Assembly (NCBI RefSeq): GCF_010093025.1
Contig: NZ_CP048114.1
Span: forward strand, 4,030,001-4,094,000
Direction of reading: 5' to 3'
Length of the DNA stretch: 64,000 bases
DNA from: Edaphobacter sp. 12200R-103
GTDB lineage: Bacteria > Acidobacteriota > Terriglobia > Terriglobales > Acidobacteriaceae
The number at the start of each line of letters is the position of its first letter. Position 1 is the first letter of the stretch. Under the pieces are notes generated by a model, which saw only the letters and a list, made by a program, of their open reading frames with translations, had not been told where the DNA came from and did no database searches. Shown piece by piece: positions 46,211 to 53,336 of the stretch. The position numbers and the translations under genes are program-made.

Positions 46211-46295
46211 AAAGAGCGAACGATAATAATGCGCTCCTCAAGCGCAACACCGCGAGCCAGTCCAGTAGCTTTCGGGTGTAGTAACCGAGGCCCAC
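46209..46295 (-). CDS. Candidate CreT-like mini-ORF (28-residue basic hydrophobic peptide)
   Basis: GTG at 46295 follows AAGGAGGTGG (46302-46311), a near-perfect anti-16S match, at 9 bases' spacing. The peptide is MGLGYYTRKLLDWL followed by AVLRLRSALLSFAL, 28 residues with net positive charge. One amphipathic or membrane-spanning helix is likely, as in many small membrane toxins. It contains AGG and a tandem TTA TTA, rare codons in a GC-rich genome. It lies in the cas3-cas5 gap, downstream of the promoter candidate that overlaps a PAM-flanked match to the guide-like RNA at 46399-46490. No homology is claimed; the call rests on position, ribosome site and peptide character. Confidence 0.5.
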   Translation of the reverse strand: MGLGYYTRKLLDWLAVLRLRSALLSFAL

Positions 46296-46338
46296 TCTAA
46301 ACCACCTCCTTAGTCTTCATCATGGAGAAAACTATTGG

Positions 46339-46371
46339 TTCATCTAATAGATCAATGTGGAAAAAAATCAA
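46339..46371 (-). promoter_or_regulatory. Promoter toward mini-ORF/cas5 overlapped by a PAM-flanked pseudo-protospacer
   Basis: On the minus strand TTGATT (46371-46366), a 16-base spacer and TATTAG (46349-46344) form a moderate sigma-70-type promoter with an expected start near 46337. On the plus strand TTC (46339-46341) directly precedes ATCTAATAGAT (46342-46352), identical to the first 11 bases after the repeat handle at 46421-46431. TTC is the canonical I-C PAM. Cascade carrying that guide would cover the -10 element. Confidence 0.6.
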
Positions 46372-46398
46372 CCTTCGCCAAGCTACACTAGGAGTCGG

Positions 46399-46490
46399 GC
46401 AGTTGCAACATAATTGTCTGTGGATTGAAACATCTAATAGATGCAATGTGGAGTTGGCCGCCCTCTGTAGTCCTAAACCTGCAGAGGGCG
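46399..46490 (+). ncRNA. CreA/CreR-like guide RNA candidate (degenerate repeat plus spacer-like segment)
   Basis: The 33-base segment 46399-46431 ends with GTGGATTGAAAC, all 12 bases identical to the 3' end of the crRNA-sense repeat, including the full 11-base handle left by Cas5. The upstream 21 bases have lost the palindrome. The segment from 46432 starts ATCTAATAGATGCAATGTGG. Its first 11 bases match the TTC-flanked site at 46342; further identity resumes only after a one-base shift, so base-pairing would stop after the seed. Partial pairing is what allows Cascade to bind without triggering Cas3. A 9-bp hairpin (46459-46490) could form the 3' end. CATAAT (46409-46414) is a possible -10 with a start at the handle, but no good -35 is seen. 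Confidence 0.55.
46459..46490. terminator. Hairpin spanning the cas3 stop codon
   Basis: A perfect 9-bp stem (46459-46467 with 46482-46490) with a 14-base loop that contains the cas3 stop. It has no T-run on either strand. It may end both the cas3 message and the convergent guide-like RNA, or protect their 3' ends. Confidence 0.5.
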
Positions 46491-48713
46491 CAGCATCACG
46501 TCAGACTCGTGGCTTGCGAATCCAAATCTCTCCTCATAGGGAGACGCATCTCCCTCACGGACACACCACAACGAAGCATCCGCTTCATCGCCCTGCATGA
46601 CGGGTTCGAGCCATCCGGAGTCAAAGAGTGCACTGAATATCGTTTTGCTGATGCCAACCGTGTAGCGTTGCAATGCACGGAAGCGTTCCCGGCTGGGGCC
46701 CCCGTGACGCAGCTCCCGGACCAGTCGAGGCGCATCGCCATACGGAGCCACCACCGAGATATGGATCTCTTCGATCATCCGGAAGTTCTTCGCGACCTCC
46801 TCGAAGTCGAACTCCTCCTCTGACGTACGAATACCTTTGCGGTCCGTGTCCAACCTTCTCAAAACCTTTCCCGCGTACTCGGGGAAGAGCATCGGGTCGT
46901 GCAGATCAGGTAGTCCGCGGACAAAATATTCTGAGAGAGCGACCTCCAGACCGAGTTGCGGGGTACCTTTCGGCGCTCTGGATTCTAAGATCTCTTCATC
47001 TGTATTGCTCACCTTTCCCGCTCGATAGACGACAAAGCGTCCAGGATGCGGCAGCTTCATCGAGCGGTTGCATCGTCCGGCCGCCTGCGCCAAAGTCTCA
47101 AGACCGGCCAGCGCGCGGTAGACCACCGGGAAGTCGATGTCAACTCCGGCCTCAATGAGCTGGGTCGCAACGATGGTGCAAGGCAGTCCGGCATCCAGCC
47201 TCTGTCTGGCCTCGCGCAGCACCTGAGAGCGATGGGTCGCGCACATGGCGGCTGAGAGATGCAGGCACTCCGATCCCAGCATCTCCGCGAGCAAACGAGC
47301 GTCCCTGCGGCTGTGGGTGATCACCAGGGCGCTACGCTGTTTCCGCACGTCGTCCACAAGCACGGCGGGATCGAGCGGGATTTGCAGGTCGCCGAGAATC
47401 TCCAGTGTGAAGCGATCACGCACGGCGTCGAAAAGAGAGGCGGGGTTCGGGATAATCTCCTTCATGGAAACGCAGAGCTCAGGCGGCAAGACCGAGCGGC
47501 GGCGTCTGCCGGCGACGCCAGCCAGCAGAGGCTGTGTCGCGGTGCCATGGACGACGGTGACATGGAAATCTTCTACCAGCCGCTTCAACACGGCATGGAT
47601 CGGCTCCAGGAGATCGGCGGGAAACGTCTGTACTTCATCGAGCAGGATCACGCTGTTGGCGACGCGATGCAGCTTGCGGCAATCGCGTTTGTGCGCGGCG
47701 TGCAGACTCTCCAGTAGCTGCACGCTAGTGGTGACGATCACTGGAGCATCCCAGTTCTCGCAGGCCTGCCGGTTACGGTCGGTATCGAGAAGCGGGCTGA
47801 TGTTGCTGTGATGCTCAATCACATTCTCCGCACCAAGAGCCTCGCGATAAACATCGGCTGTTTGCTCCAGGATAGAGGTGAAAGGTGCAACCACGATGAC
47901 GCGCTTCATACCGTGACGCTCCGCATGATGCAGGGCGAAGGCAAGTCCGCTGAGCGTCTTCCCGCCGCCCGTGGGAACTGTCATCGTGAAGTGCCCGGGA
48001 CTGTTATCAGCAGCTTGAACGCATGCCTCAAATACATTCCGGCGTAATGTCGCCAGGCGCTGCTCTTTTTCTGTAATTGCCGTGGCCTGCGCCGTTTCAA
48101 TCTTCGCGAAGCAGAATGCATCGAGACTCTTGTGTAATACTGCAATGTCGTCGTAGTTGGTTGTTCGCGGCGCACCAATAGCCCACTCTTCAGTGTCCAG
48201 TAGATCTGCATCAACCAGGGCTGAAAACAGAATGCGAACGGCAAGCGCAGACGGAGTTCCCGTTAGCGATGGTGTTTGCTGCTCGAGTTCTGCCGGGAGT
48301 CCGCCGCCTCGGGAAGCCTGGAGAAGTGGGGAGCCCGATACCTCTATGGTGTCCAGCCAACGCCCAGATTTGAGCGCGCCATGATGCGCAGCAATGACAA
48401 GCGCAAGAATCCGGCCACCGATGTTATCGGGCAGCCTCTGCAACGCGAGAGCCGCGCCCGCAGCGGAATGTGGCACGCTCCTCACATGTGGAGTTGAAGA
48501 AGCCTCGTTAGAAATCTCAGAATCATGCCGGATGTACTGTTGAAAGGCTGGATTGAATTTTCCGATATCGTGCCACAGCCCGGCTACCCTGGCAAGATCT
48601 GCGAGTTGCCTCGGAGCAAATGATTCTGCTAGAGACGCAACTCGGCTCAGATGCTCTGATAGTTCTTGCCACGGACGTGCGTCCCCCTCCTTTCTGCTGT
48701 GGGCATAGATCAT
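46473..48713 (-). CDS. cas3: CRISPR-associated helicase/nuclease Cas3 (type I-C, HD and helicase fused)
   Basis: 746 residues. HD nuclease domain at the N-terminus (H5, H48-D49 in GLWHDIGKF, H110-H111 in AAHHGAL). SF2 helicase follows with Walker A VPTGGGKT (246-253), a DEVQ box (359-362) in the DEVH position, TATQPLL, and motif VI QAAGRCNRS. After Cascade forms an R-loop, Cas3 nicks and degrades the target. It is the first cas gene, separated from cas5 by 390 bases; other I-C loci often have a tighter arrangement. No strong ribosome site precedes 48713. Confidence 0.97.
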   Translation of the reverse strand: MIYAHSRKEGDARPWQELSEHLSRVASLAESFAPRQLADLARVAGLWHDIGKFNPAFQQYIRHDSEISNEASSTPHVRSVPHSAAGAALALQRLPDNIGGRILALVIAAHHGALKSGRWLDTIEVSGSPLLQASRGGGLPAELEQQTPSLTGTPSALAVRILFSALVDADLLDTEEWAIGAPRTTNYDDIAVLHKSLDAFCFAKIETAQATAITEKEQRLATLRRNVFEACVQAADNSPGHFTMTVPTGGGKTLSGLAFALHHAERHGMKRVIVVAPFTSILEQTADVYREALGAENVIEHHSNISPLLDTDRNRQACENWDAPVIVTTSVQLLESLHAAHKRDCRKLHRVANSVILLDEVQTFPADLLEPIHAVLKRLVEDFHVTVVHGTATQPLLAGVAGRRRRSVLPPELCVSMKEIIPNPASLFDAVRDRFTLEILGDLQIPLDPAVLVDDVRKQRSALVITHSRRDARLLAEMLGSECLHLSAAMCATHRSQVLREARQRLDAGLPCTIVATQLIEAGVDIDFPVVYRALAGLETLAQAAGRCNRSMKLPHPGRFVVYRAGKVSNTDEEILESRAPKGTPQLGLEVALSEYFVRGLPDLHDPMLFPEYAGKVLRRLDTDRKGIRTSEEEFDFEEVAKNFRMIEEIHISVVAPYGDAPRLVRELRHGGPSRERFRALQRYTVGISKTIFSALFDSGWLEPVMQGDEADASLWCVREGDASPYEERFGFASHESDVMLRPLQV

Positions 48714-49285
48714 CGCGGGTTCAACTATAGCAGCCTAGTAATTGAGGGGGTGCCAATAGGGCGGCAAAGGTGGAAGTCGTCGTCAGCTTATCTAGCTTGA
48801 AAAACTGATTGATGTCGCTCAAATGGCGAGCTTGAATGTCAGCAACTCTAATGCGGTCGAGGCGAACATCGTCTCCAGCCCGAAAGGGTAATCTTCGTTC
48901 GTCATTGGTAAATAGAACGGCAGTTTGCAAGACTGCAGCGAGAGCGAAAATCGGAATGGATCGTCGTCGTTCCGAATGCTGCGTTTCGGCACTCCACCAA
49001 CACCCTAGCTTTCATGACGGAGTGTCCTACATTCCTGATCCTCAACTGTCTGTATCGACGCGTCACGCAAACCTCTGCCGAACTCCTGCAGAGGTTATGA
49101 GAAAGATCGCTGCCTGCAGCCTCCAATACAAGTTGCAGGAGACGTACTTTCTCAAGACATGAGGAGAATCCCGCTGGTAGCACCAATAAATCGCCAAAAA
49201 GGGGGGCGTTCTCCAACCATCAATACGACAGAAGATCAGGGAATTCAGCTATTTCGTTTGGAAAAAAATTAGAGAGAAGACTCAA
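48714..49285. other. Intergenic region upstream of cas3
   Basis: About 570 bases between cas3 and tRNA-Ser, expected to carry the cas3 promoter. It contains a perfect 8-bp inverted repeat ACCTCTGC/GCAGAGGT (49071-49078 with 49088-49095, 9-base spacer), a possible operator or hairpin. Short minus-strand frames (48721-48930, 48902-49216) show no family signal. Confidence 0.5.
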
Positions 49286-49375
49286 TGGCGGAGGGAGAGG
49301 GATTCGAACCCCCGTTGGCCTTTCGACCAAAGCGGTTTTCAAGACCGCCTGTTTCAACCGCTCACACATCCCTCC
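49286..49375 (-). tRNA. tRNA-Ser (anticodon UGA)
   Basis: 90 bases including encoded CCA. Acceptor stem GGAGGGA/TCCCTCC, a long variable arm typical of serine tRNAs (GGTCGAAAGGCC), T loop TTCGAAT, anticodon stem GCGGT/ACCGC with loop CTTGAAA (anticodon TGA; plus-strand positions 49339-49341). It reads UCA codons. It lies next to the CRISPR-Cas block, a common kind of insertion site, but no attachment repeat was found. Confidence 0.97.
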
Positions 49376-49555
49376 GCGGCTGTAAGTAGTTTATCAGGAT
49401 ACGATTCCTCTTCAGAGGAAGGCCTTTTCCTCTATTCATTAGATACCTCAGGAGTAAGGCGATGCATTCGCTGGTTTTGCCGAATACAGAATCGATTGGA
49501 GCTTCAGCTGTCAGCCGGAGTAGGCTGTTTAGCATCCCCCGAAGGAGTGTTCTTT

Positions 49556-50491
49556 GTGAAGAAGTTGTTTATCGCTGTAATTTGTATCTCCGCCATCCTG
49601 GGAGCGACGAAGGTAACCGCCCAGGTGAAGATGAGCCGACAGCAGATCCTGTTCTACACCTCGGACTGGAAGGGCGAGCGCTTTCCGGATGGCAGGCCGA
49701 AGATTCCTGATTCGGTGGTCCAGAGAGCAGCCGATGTGACGATGGAGGATCTCTGGGATTTCCTGCAGGGCAAGGGCTATCGCTGCCAATATGAGAATGG
49801 GTGGCAGGCTCTCCACATGGACCGCCCCATGGTGGGCCGTGCACTTACGGCACAATATATGCCGGCACGACCTGATATGGTCTCTGCCATCAAGGCGGAA
49901 GGGAAGTCCGAAGGCAGGGTAGGCGGAACCAATATGTGGCCTATTCACGATCTGCAGAAGGGCGACGTCTATGTTGCCGATGGCTTCGGAAAGGTCATTG
50001 AAGGGACGCTGATCGGCTCCAATCTGGGCAGCGGTATTGCGGCCCATTCGCAGACCGGTTTTGTCTTTGATGCGGGCATTCGTGACGCGGCAGAAAATCG
50101 CGAGATCGCCCATCTGAACGGCTTCTATCGTGCCAGTGATCCCTCGGCCTGGAAGGATATGACCCTTACGTCAATCAACGCACCCATTCGCATTGGCCGC
50201 GCAACCGTTCTTCCTGGCGACCTTGTCGTTGCAAAACAGGATGGGATCATCTTCGTTCCCGCCATCCTGGCCGCTGCGGCCGTGGCTTCCGCTGAGTTCA
50301 CGCAGTTGGAAGATGCGTTCAACTTCGAATTGAACTCAGCCGGTAAAAATGGCGCTGAATTCGAAGGCGGCTGGAACGCTGCCAAGTATCATGCCTTTAC
50401 CCAATGGATCGATCAGCATCCGGAAAAACTTAAGATGAGCCGCAAAGAATTCGATGATGAGCTGGCGCGTCGTAGCGGGAAGGGCAATTAG
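49556..50491 (+). CDS. Exported RraA-like (dimethylmenaquinone methyltransferase-fold) protein
   Basis: 311 residues from GTG 49556, which follows GAAGGAG at 8 bases' spacing and begins a signal peptide (VKKLFIAVICISAILGATKV, cut near TAQ). The mature part has the RraA fold: VTMEDLWDFL, GRALTAQY, DLQKGDVYVADGFGKVIEGTLIGSNL (metal/substrate loop region) and a DAGIRD motif, the site that binds oxyacids in related aldolases. Most RraA-like proteins are cytoplasmic, so the signal is unusual. An upstream frame extension lacks a signal and is rejected. Its stop codon overlaps that of the convergent histidine kinase gene. Confidence 0.82.
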   Translation: MKKLFIAVICISAILGATKVTAQVKMSRQQILFYTSDWKGERFPDGRPKIPDSVVQRAADVTMEDLWDFLQGKGYRCQYENGWQALHMDRPMVGRALTAQYMPARPDMVSAIKAEGKSEGRVGGTNMWPIHDLQKGDVYVADGFGKVIEGTLIGSNLGSGIAAHSQTGFVFDAGIRDAAENREIAHLNGFYRASDPSAWKDMTLTSINAPIRIGRATVLPGDLVVAKQDGIIFVPAILAAAAVASAEFTQLEDAFNFELNSAGKNGAEFEGGWNAAKYHAFTQWIDQHPEKLKMSRKEFDDELARRSGKGN

Positions 50492-51930
50492 ACAGCCGCT
50501 GAAGCAGGAAGACCAGAGCCGGGACTGCCTGCAGAGCTGATGAGAGGAATTCTCAGTTCTGCACGGCAGCCGCCTTGGCCATCGTTGCGATTTCGCAGTT
50601 CGATGGACCCGCGATGTGCCTGGACAATCTGCTGCGCCAGCACAAGTCCAATTCCGGTCCCGCTCGGCTTTGTTGTATAGAACGGCACGAAGAGATTGCT
50701 CTCATTCGTCAGGCCCGGGCCGTTATCCAGGATCGTGATCACGACTTCGTGAGGTGTGGCCTTCCATCCGATCTCCACGCAGGGAACGCCATCGTGACCT
50801 GTGTCCGGTCCGAGCGCCGCCTCTGCGGCATTTCGCAGCAGGTTGATGAGCGCCTGCTGTATCTGATCGGTGTCAAGCCACAGGATGATGTCGTCACTGG
50901 GCAGCATCTTTACTGTCAGCCGGGTCTCCAGCTGCACCACGCGTTGCATCAGGGGAGAAAGTGAGACGGGCGCCAGGGTGGGAGCCGGAAGCCCCATCAA
51001 TTGCCGGTAAGCCTGCAGGAAACGGTTCAGCGACTCGGCGCGGCTTTCGATGACTTCGAGGCCTCGGGAGAAGTCAGAGCCGTTTTCTCCGGGGATCTCC
51101 CGTGGTACACGGATGCGGAGGCTCTCCGCGATGGATTTGATCGGCGCAAGCGAGTTATTGATCTCATGCGCCAGCACCCGGATCAATCGTGCCCACGCCA
51201 GCCGTTCCTCTTCTCGCAGGGCCGAGCTTACATCGGATAGCACGATGAGCGAATGGGGAACTCCGCTCAGGCGAAAGCTGGCGCGCTTTACAATCCATCG
51301 AGCCGCCTGTTGACCTTCTCCCAGGGAGAAAAGATCATCGTCCGATGCCTTGATCAGGTAGGCAAGATCAAATGTCTCCGCCGGCAGGCCGAGCGCATTC
51401 TTTGCCTCTACCCGGAGCATCTGTTCTGCAGCCTCGTTGATCAGCTTTAGCCGGCCCTCGGGATCGAAGGCGAGGACCGGCGACTGCATCGAATTGAGCA
51501 CGCGTTCCAACAGGGCCATTGCTTCCAGCGAACCTGCCCGCTGTGCCTGAAGGCCGGAAGCAAGCGCATTAATCTCAAATGCCAGATCTCCCATGGCGTC
51601 GCTGCGCGATGCACCGCGTGCGCGAAAGGAGTAATCATCTTCCCGGAGGGCAGCGATCACATTCGCCAGTGTCTGCAGAGGACGCGTAATCTGCTCCATC
51701 AGCGACGACGCCATGAAGGCCCAGGCGCCTGCCGCCACCGCCAGAACAAGCCACACAATGGATTCATCCGCGCCCTGCGTATGCAGCCACCACCAGACGA
51801 GCGCGATGAGAGGAGATCCCATCAGATAGAAGCAGAGCCGCAGCCGCCGCTCAAAGGTCAGCCACCGCCGCATTCGTTCCCGCATGGAGCGTTTGAGCCG
51901 AGGCAGCGCTGGCTGACGATCAGAGCCCAT
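50488..51930 (-). CDS. Membrane sensor histidine kinase (NtrY-like) of the efflux operon
   Basis: 480 residues. Two membrane helices (about 34-50 and 58-76) enclose a very short periplasmic loop, then a HAMP-like linker, a PAS-like domain (about 140-235: VLNSMQSPVLAFDPEGRL), the phospho-acceptor H255 in RVLAHEINNSLAPIKSIAE, N box INLLRNAAEAA and G boxes ILDNGPGL and GTGIGLVLAQQIV. It is the last gene of the long operon and overlaps the response regulator by 11 bases. The tiny periplasmic loop suggests sensing in the membrane, as in envelope-stress kinases. ATG 51930 is preferred to 51957. Confidence 0.9.
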   Translation of the reverse strand: MGSDRQPALPRLKRSMRERMRRWLTFERRLRLCFYLMGSPLIALVWWWLHTQGADESIVWLVLAVAAGAWAFMASSLMEQITRPLQTLANVIAALREDDYSFRARGASRSDAMGDLAFEINALASGLQAQRAGSLEAMALLERVLNSMQSPVLAFDPEGRLKLINEAAEQMLRVEAKNALGLPAETFDLAYLIKASDDDLFSLGEGQQAARWIVKRASFRLSGVPHSLIVLSDVSSALREEERLAWARLIRVLAHEINNSLAPIKSIAESLRIRVPREIPGENGSDFSRGLEVIESRAESLNRFLQAYRQLMGLPAPTLAPVSLSPLMQRVVQLETRLTVKMLPSDDIILWLDTDQIQQALINLLRNAAEAALGPDTGHDGVPCVEIGWKATPHEVVITILDNGPGLTNESNLFVPFYTTKPSGTGIGLVLAQQIVQAHRGSIELRNRNDGQGGCRAELRIPLISSAGSPGSGLPASAAV

Positions 51931-53323
51931 ACTTTTCAATACGACGATACAGCGCACCGCGACTCAATCCAAGCGCTTCTGCGGCGTGACTGACGTTGCC
52001 TCCCGCTCGCGCAAGGGCCTTCCGGATCAGGATAGACTCTACTGTTTCAAGATCCATATCATCCAGGCTGTGGGCCGATGTGGCGCGCTGTGACTGCAAT
52101 CCCATATCAGCCGCTTCGATGCGTTCGCCTCGAGCCATAAGCACGGCTCGTTCGATCGTATGGTCCAGCTCGCGCACGTTTCCCGGCCAGCCGTACTGCA
52201 ACATCTGCTGCAGCGCCGCAGGCTCCAGGCCATGCAGTTGCCTGCGATATCTGCCGGCGTGCCGCGCCAGGAAGTGAGCCGCAAGAAGAGGAATATCCTC
52301 GCGGCGGTCACGCAGTGGCGGCAGGGATATCTCAACCGTGTTGAGCCGGAAGAGAAGGTCTTCTCGAAAACGCCCAGCCGCGCACTCGGCTCTAAGGTCT
52401 GCGTTCGTGGCGGAGAGCATGCGAACATTGACGCGCTGCGTTTTGGAAGAACCCACGCGTTCCATCTCCCCCGTCTCCAGCACGCGAAGAAGCTTCGCTT
52501 GCTGACGGACTGGGATATTCGCAATCTCATCCAGGAAGAGTGTCCCGTTGCTGGCCAGTTCAAACCTTCCGATGCGGTCGGCTCGAGCATCCGTAAAAGC
52601 GCCTTTTACATGTCCAAACAGCTCGCTCTCGAAGGTCCCTTCAGGCAACGCTCCGGTATTGACGGCAACCAGCGTGCGGTCGGCGCGTGTTGAAAGGCGA
52701 TGCAGCGTCTGCGCAACAACTTCTTTGCCGGTTCCATGTTCCCCAGTGATCAAAACGTTCGCATCGGAAGGCCCGATCCTCGCCATCGTGGCGACCACCG
52801 AACGCATGCTGGGTGCGGTGGCGATAAAGTCCGGTGCACCGGGAGCCCGCAGAATACGGTTCTCCGCTTCCAGCCATTGGGCGCGGCGCTGGCTGCGATA
52901 AAGCTCGATCTGGGTTCGTACGATGCTGAGAAGCCGCGCATTCTCCCATGGTTTTTGAATGAAGTCTCCAGCGCCGCGGCGCATGGCTTCGACTGCGAGC
53001 TCGATATTGCCCCAGGCCGTCATCACAATGATGGGAACCTGCGCATCCATCTCGCGAATCTGCGCAACCAGCTCCAGCCCCTCCTGTCCAGAGGTGGTAT
53101 CGCGGGTGTAGTTCAGGTCGACAAGAATCCCATCAAAGCTGTCCCGCGACATCGCCTCCATAACCAGAGCGGGTGTACGCACCATCTCCAGCTGATATCC
53201 TTCCGGTTTTAGAAGGAACTGGATTGCCTCGAGAATATGCGGCTGGTCGTCTGCGACGAGAAGTTTGTATGGGGCTTCCGGCGCTGCCTCGCCCGTGTTC
53301 TTCATCGTCGTCTCTTCTACCAT
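51920..53323 (-). CDS. Sigma-54-dependent response regulator (NtrC family)
   Basis: 467 residues. Receiver domain with acid pocket VADDQ, phospho-acceptor D69 and K124. AAA+ domain with Walker A GEHGTGKE (194-201), the sigma-54 contact loop GAFTDA (241-246, a usual GAFTGA variant), Walker B GTLFLDEIAN, sensor II WPGNVREL. C-terminal Fis-type helix-turn-helix (GGNVSHAAEALGLSRGALYR). It is encoded inside an operon preceded by a -24/-12 promoter, so it likely activates its own operon when phosphorylated by the adjacent kinase. Confidence 0.93.
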   Translation of the reverse strand: MVEETTMKNTGEAAPEAPYKLLVADDQPHILEAIQFLLKPEGYQLEMVRTPALVMEAMSRDSFDGILVDLNYTRDTTSGQEGLELVAQIREMDAQVPIIVMTAWGNIELAVEAMRRGAGDFIQKPWENARLLSIVRTQIELYRSQRRAQWLEAENRILRAPGAPDFIATAPSMRSVVATMARIGPSDANVLITGEHGTGKEVVAQTLHRLSTRADRTLVAVNTGALPEGTFESELFGHVKGAFTDARADRIGRFELASNGTLFLDEIANIPVRQQAKLLRVLETGEMERVGSSKTQRVNVRMLSATNADLRAECAAGRFREDLLFRLNTVEISLPPLRDRREDIPLLAAHFLARHAGRYRRQLHGLEPAALQQMLQYGWPGNVRELDHTIERAVLMARGERIEAADMGLQSQRATSAHSLDDMDLETVESILIRKALARAGGNVSHAAEALGLSRGALYRRIEKYGL

Positions 53324-53336
53324 GGAAAGATCCCTC

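Noticed and set aside
46297-46323. Eight-codon frame MMKTKEVV in the cas5 leader, considered as the CreT element
   Set aside because: No Shine-Dalgarno (preceded by TTTTCTCC); its interest is mainly that it contains the ribosome site of the 28-codon frame downstream.
48721-48930. 69-codon minus-strand frame upstream of cas3, considered as a small regulator
   Set aside because: No helix-turn-helix pattern and no ribosome site; ends just before the cas3 start by chance.
49286-49375. tRNA-Ser as integration site for the CRISPR-Cas block
   Set aside because: No copy of the tRNA 3' end was found near the other border, and no integrase gene is present in the window.
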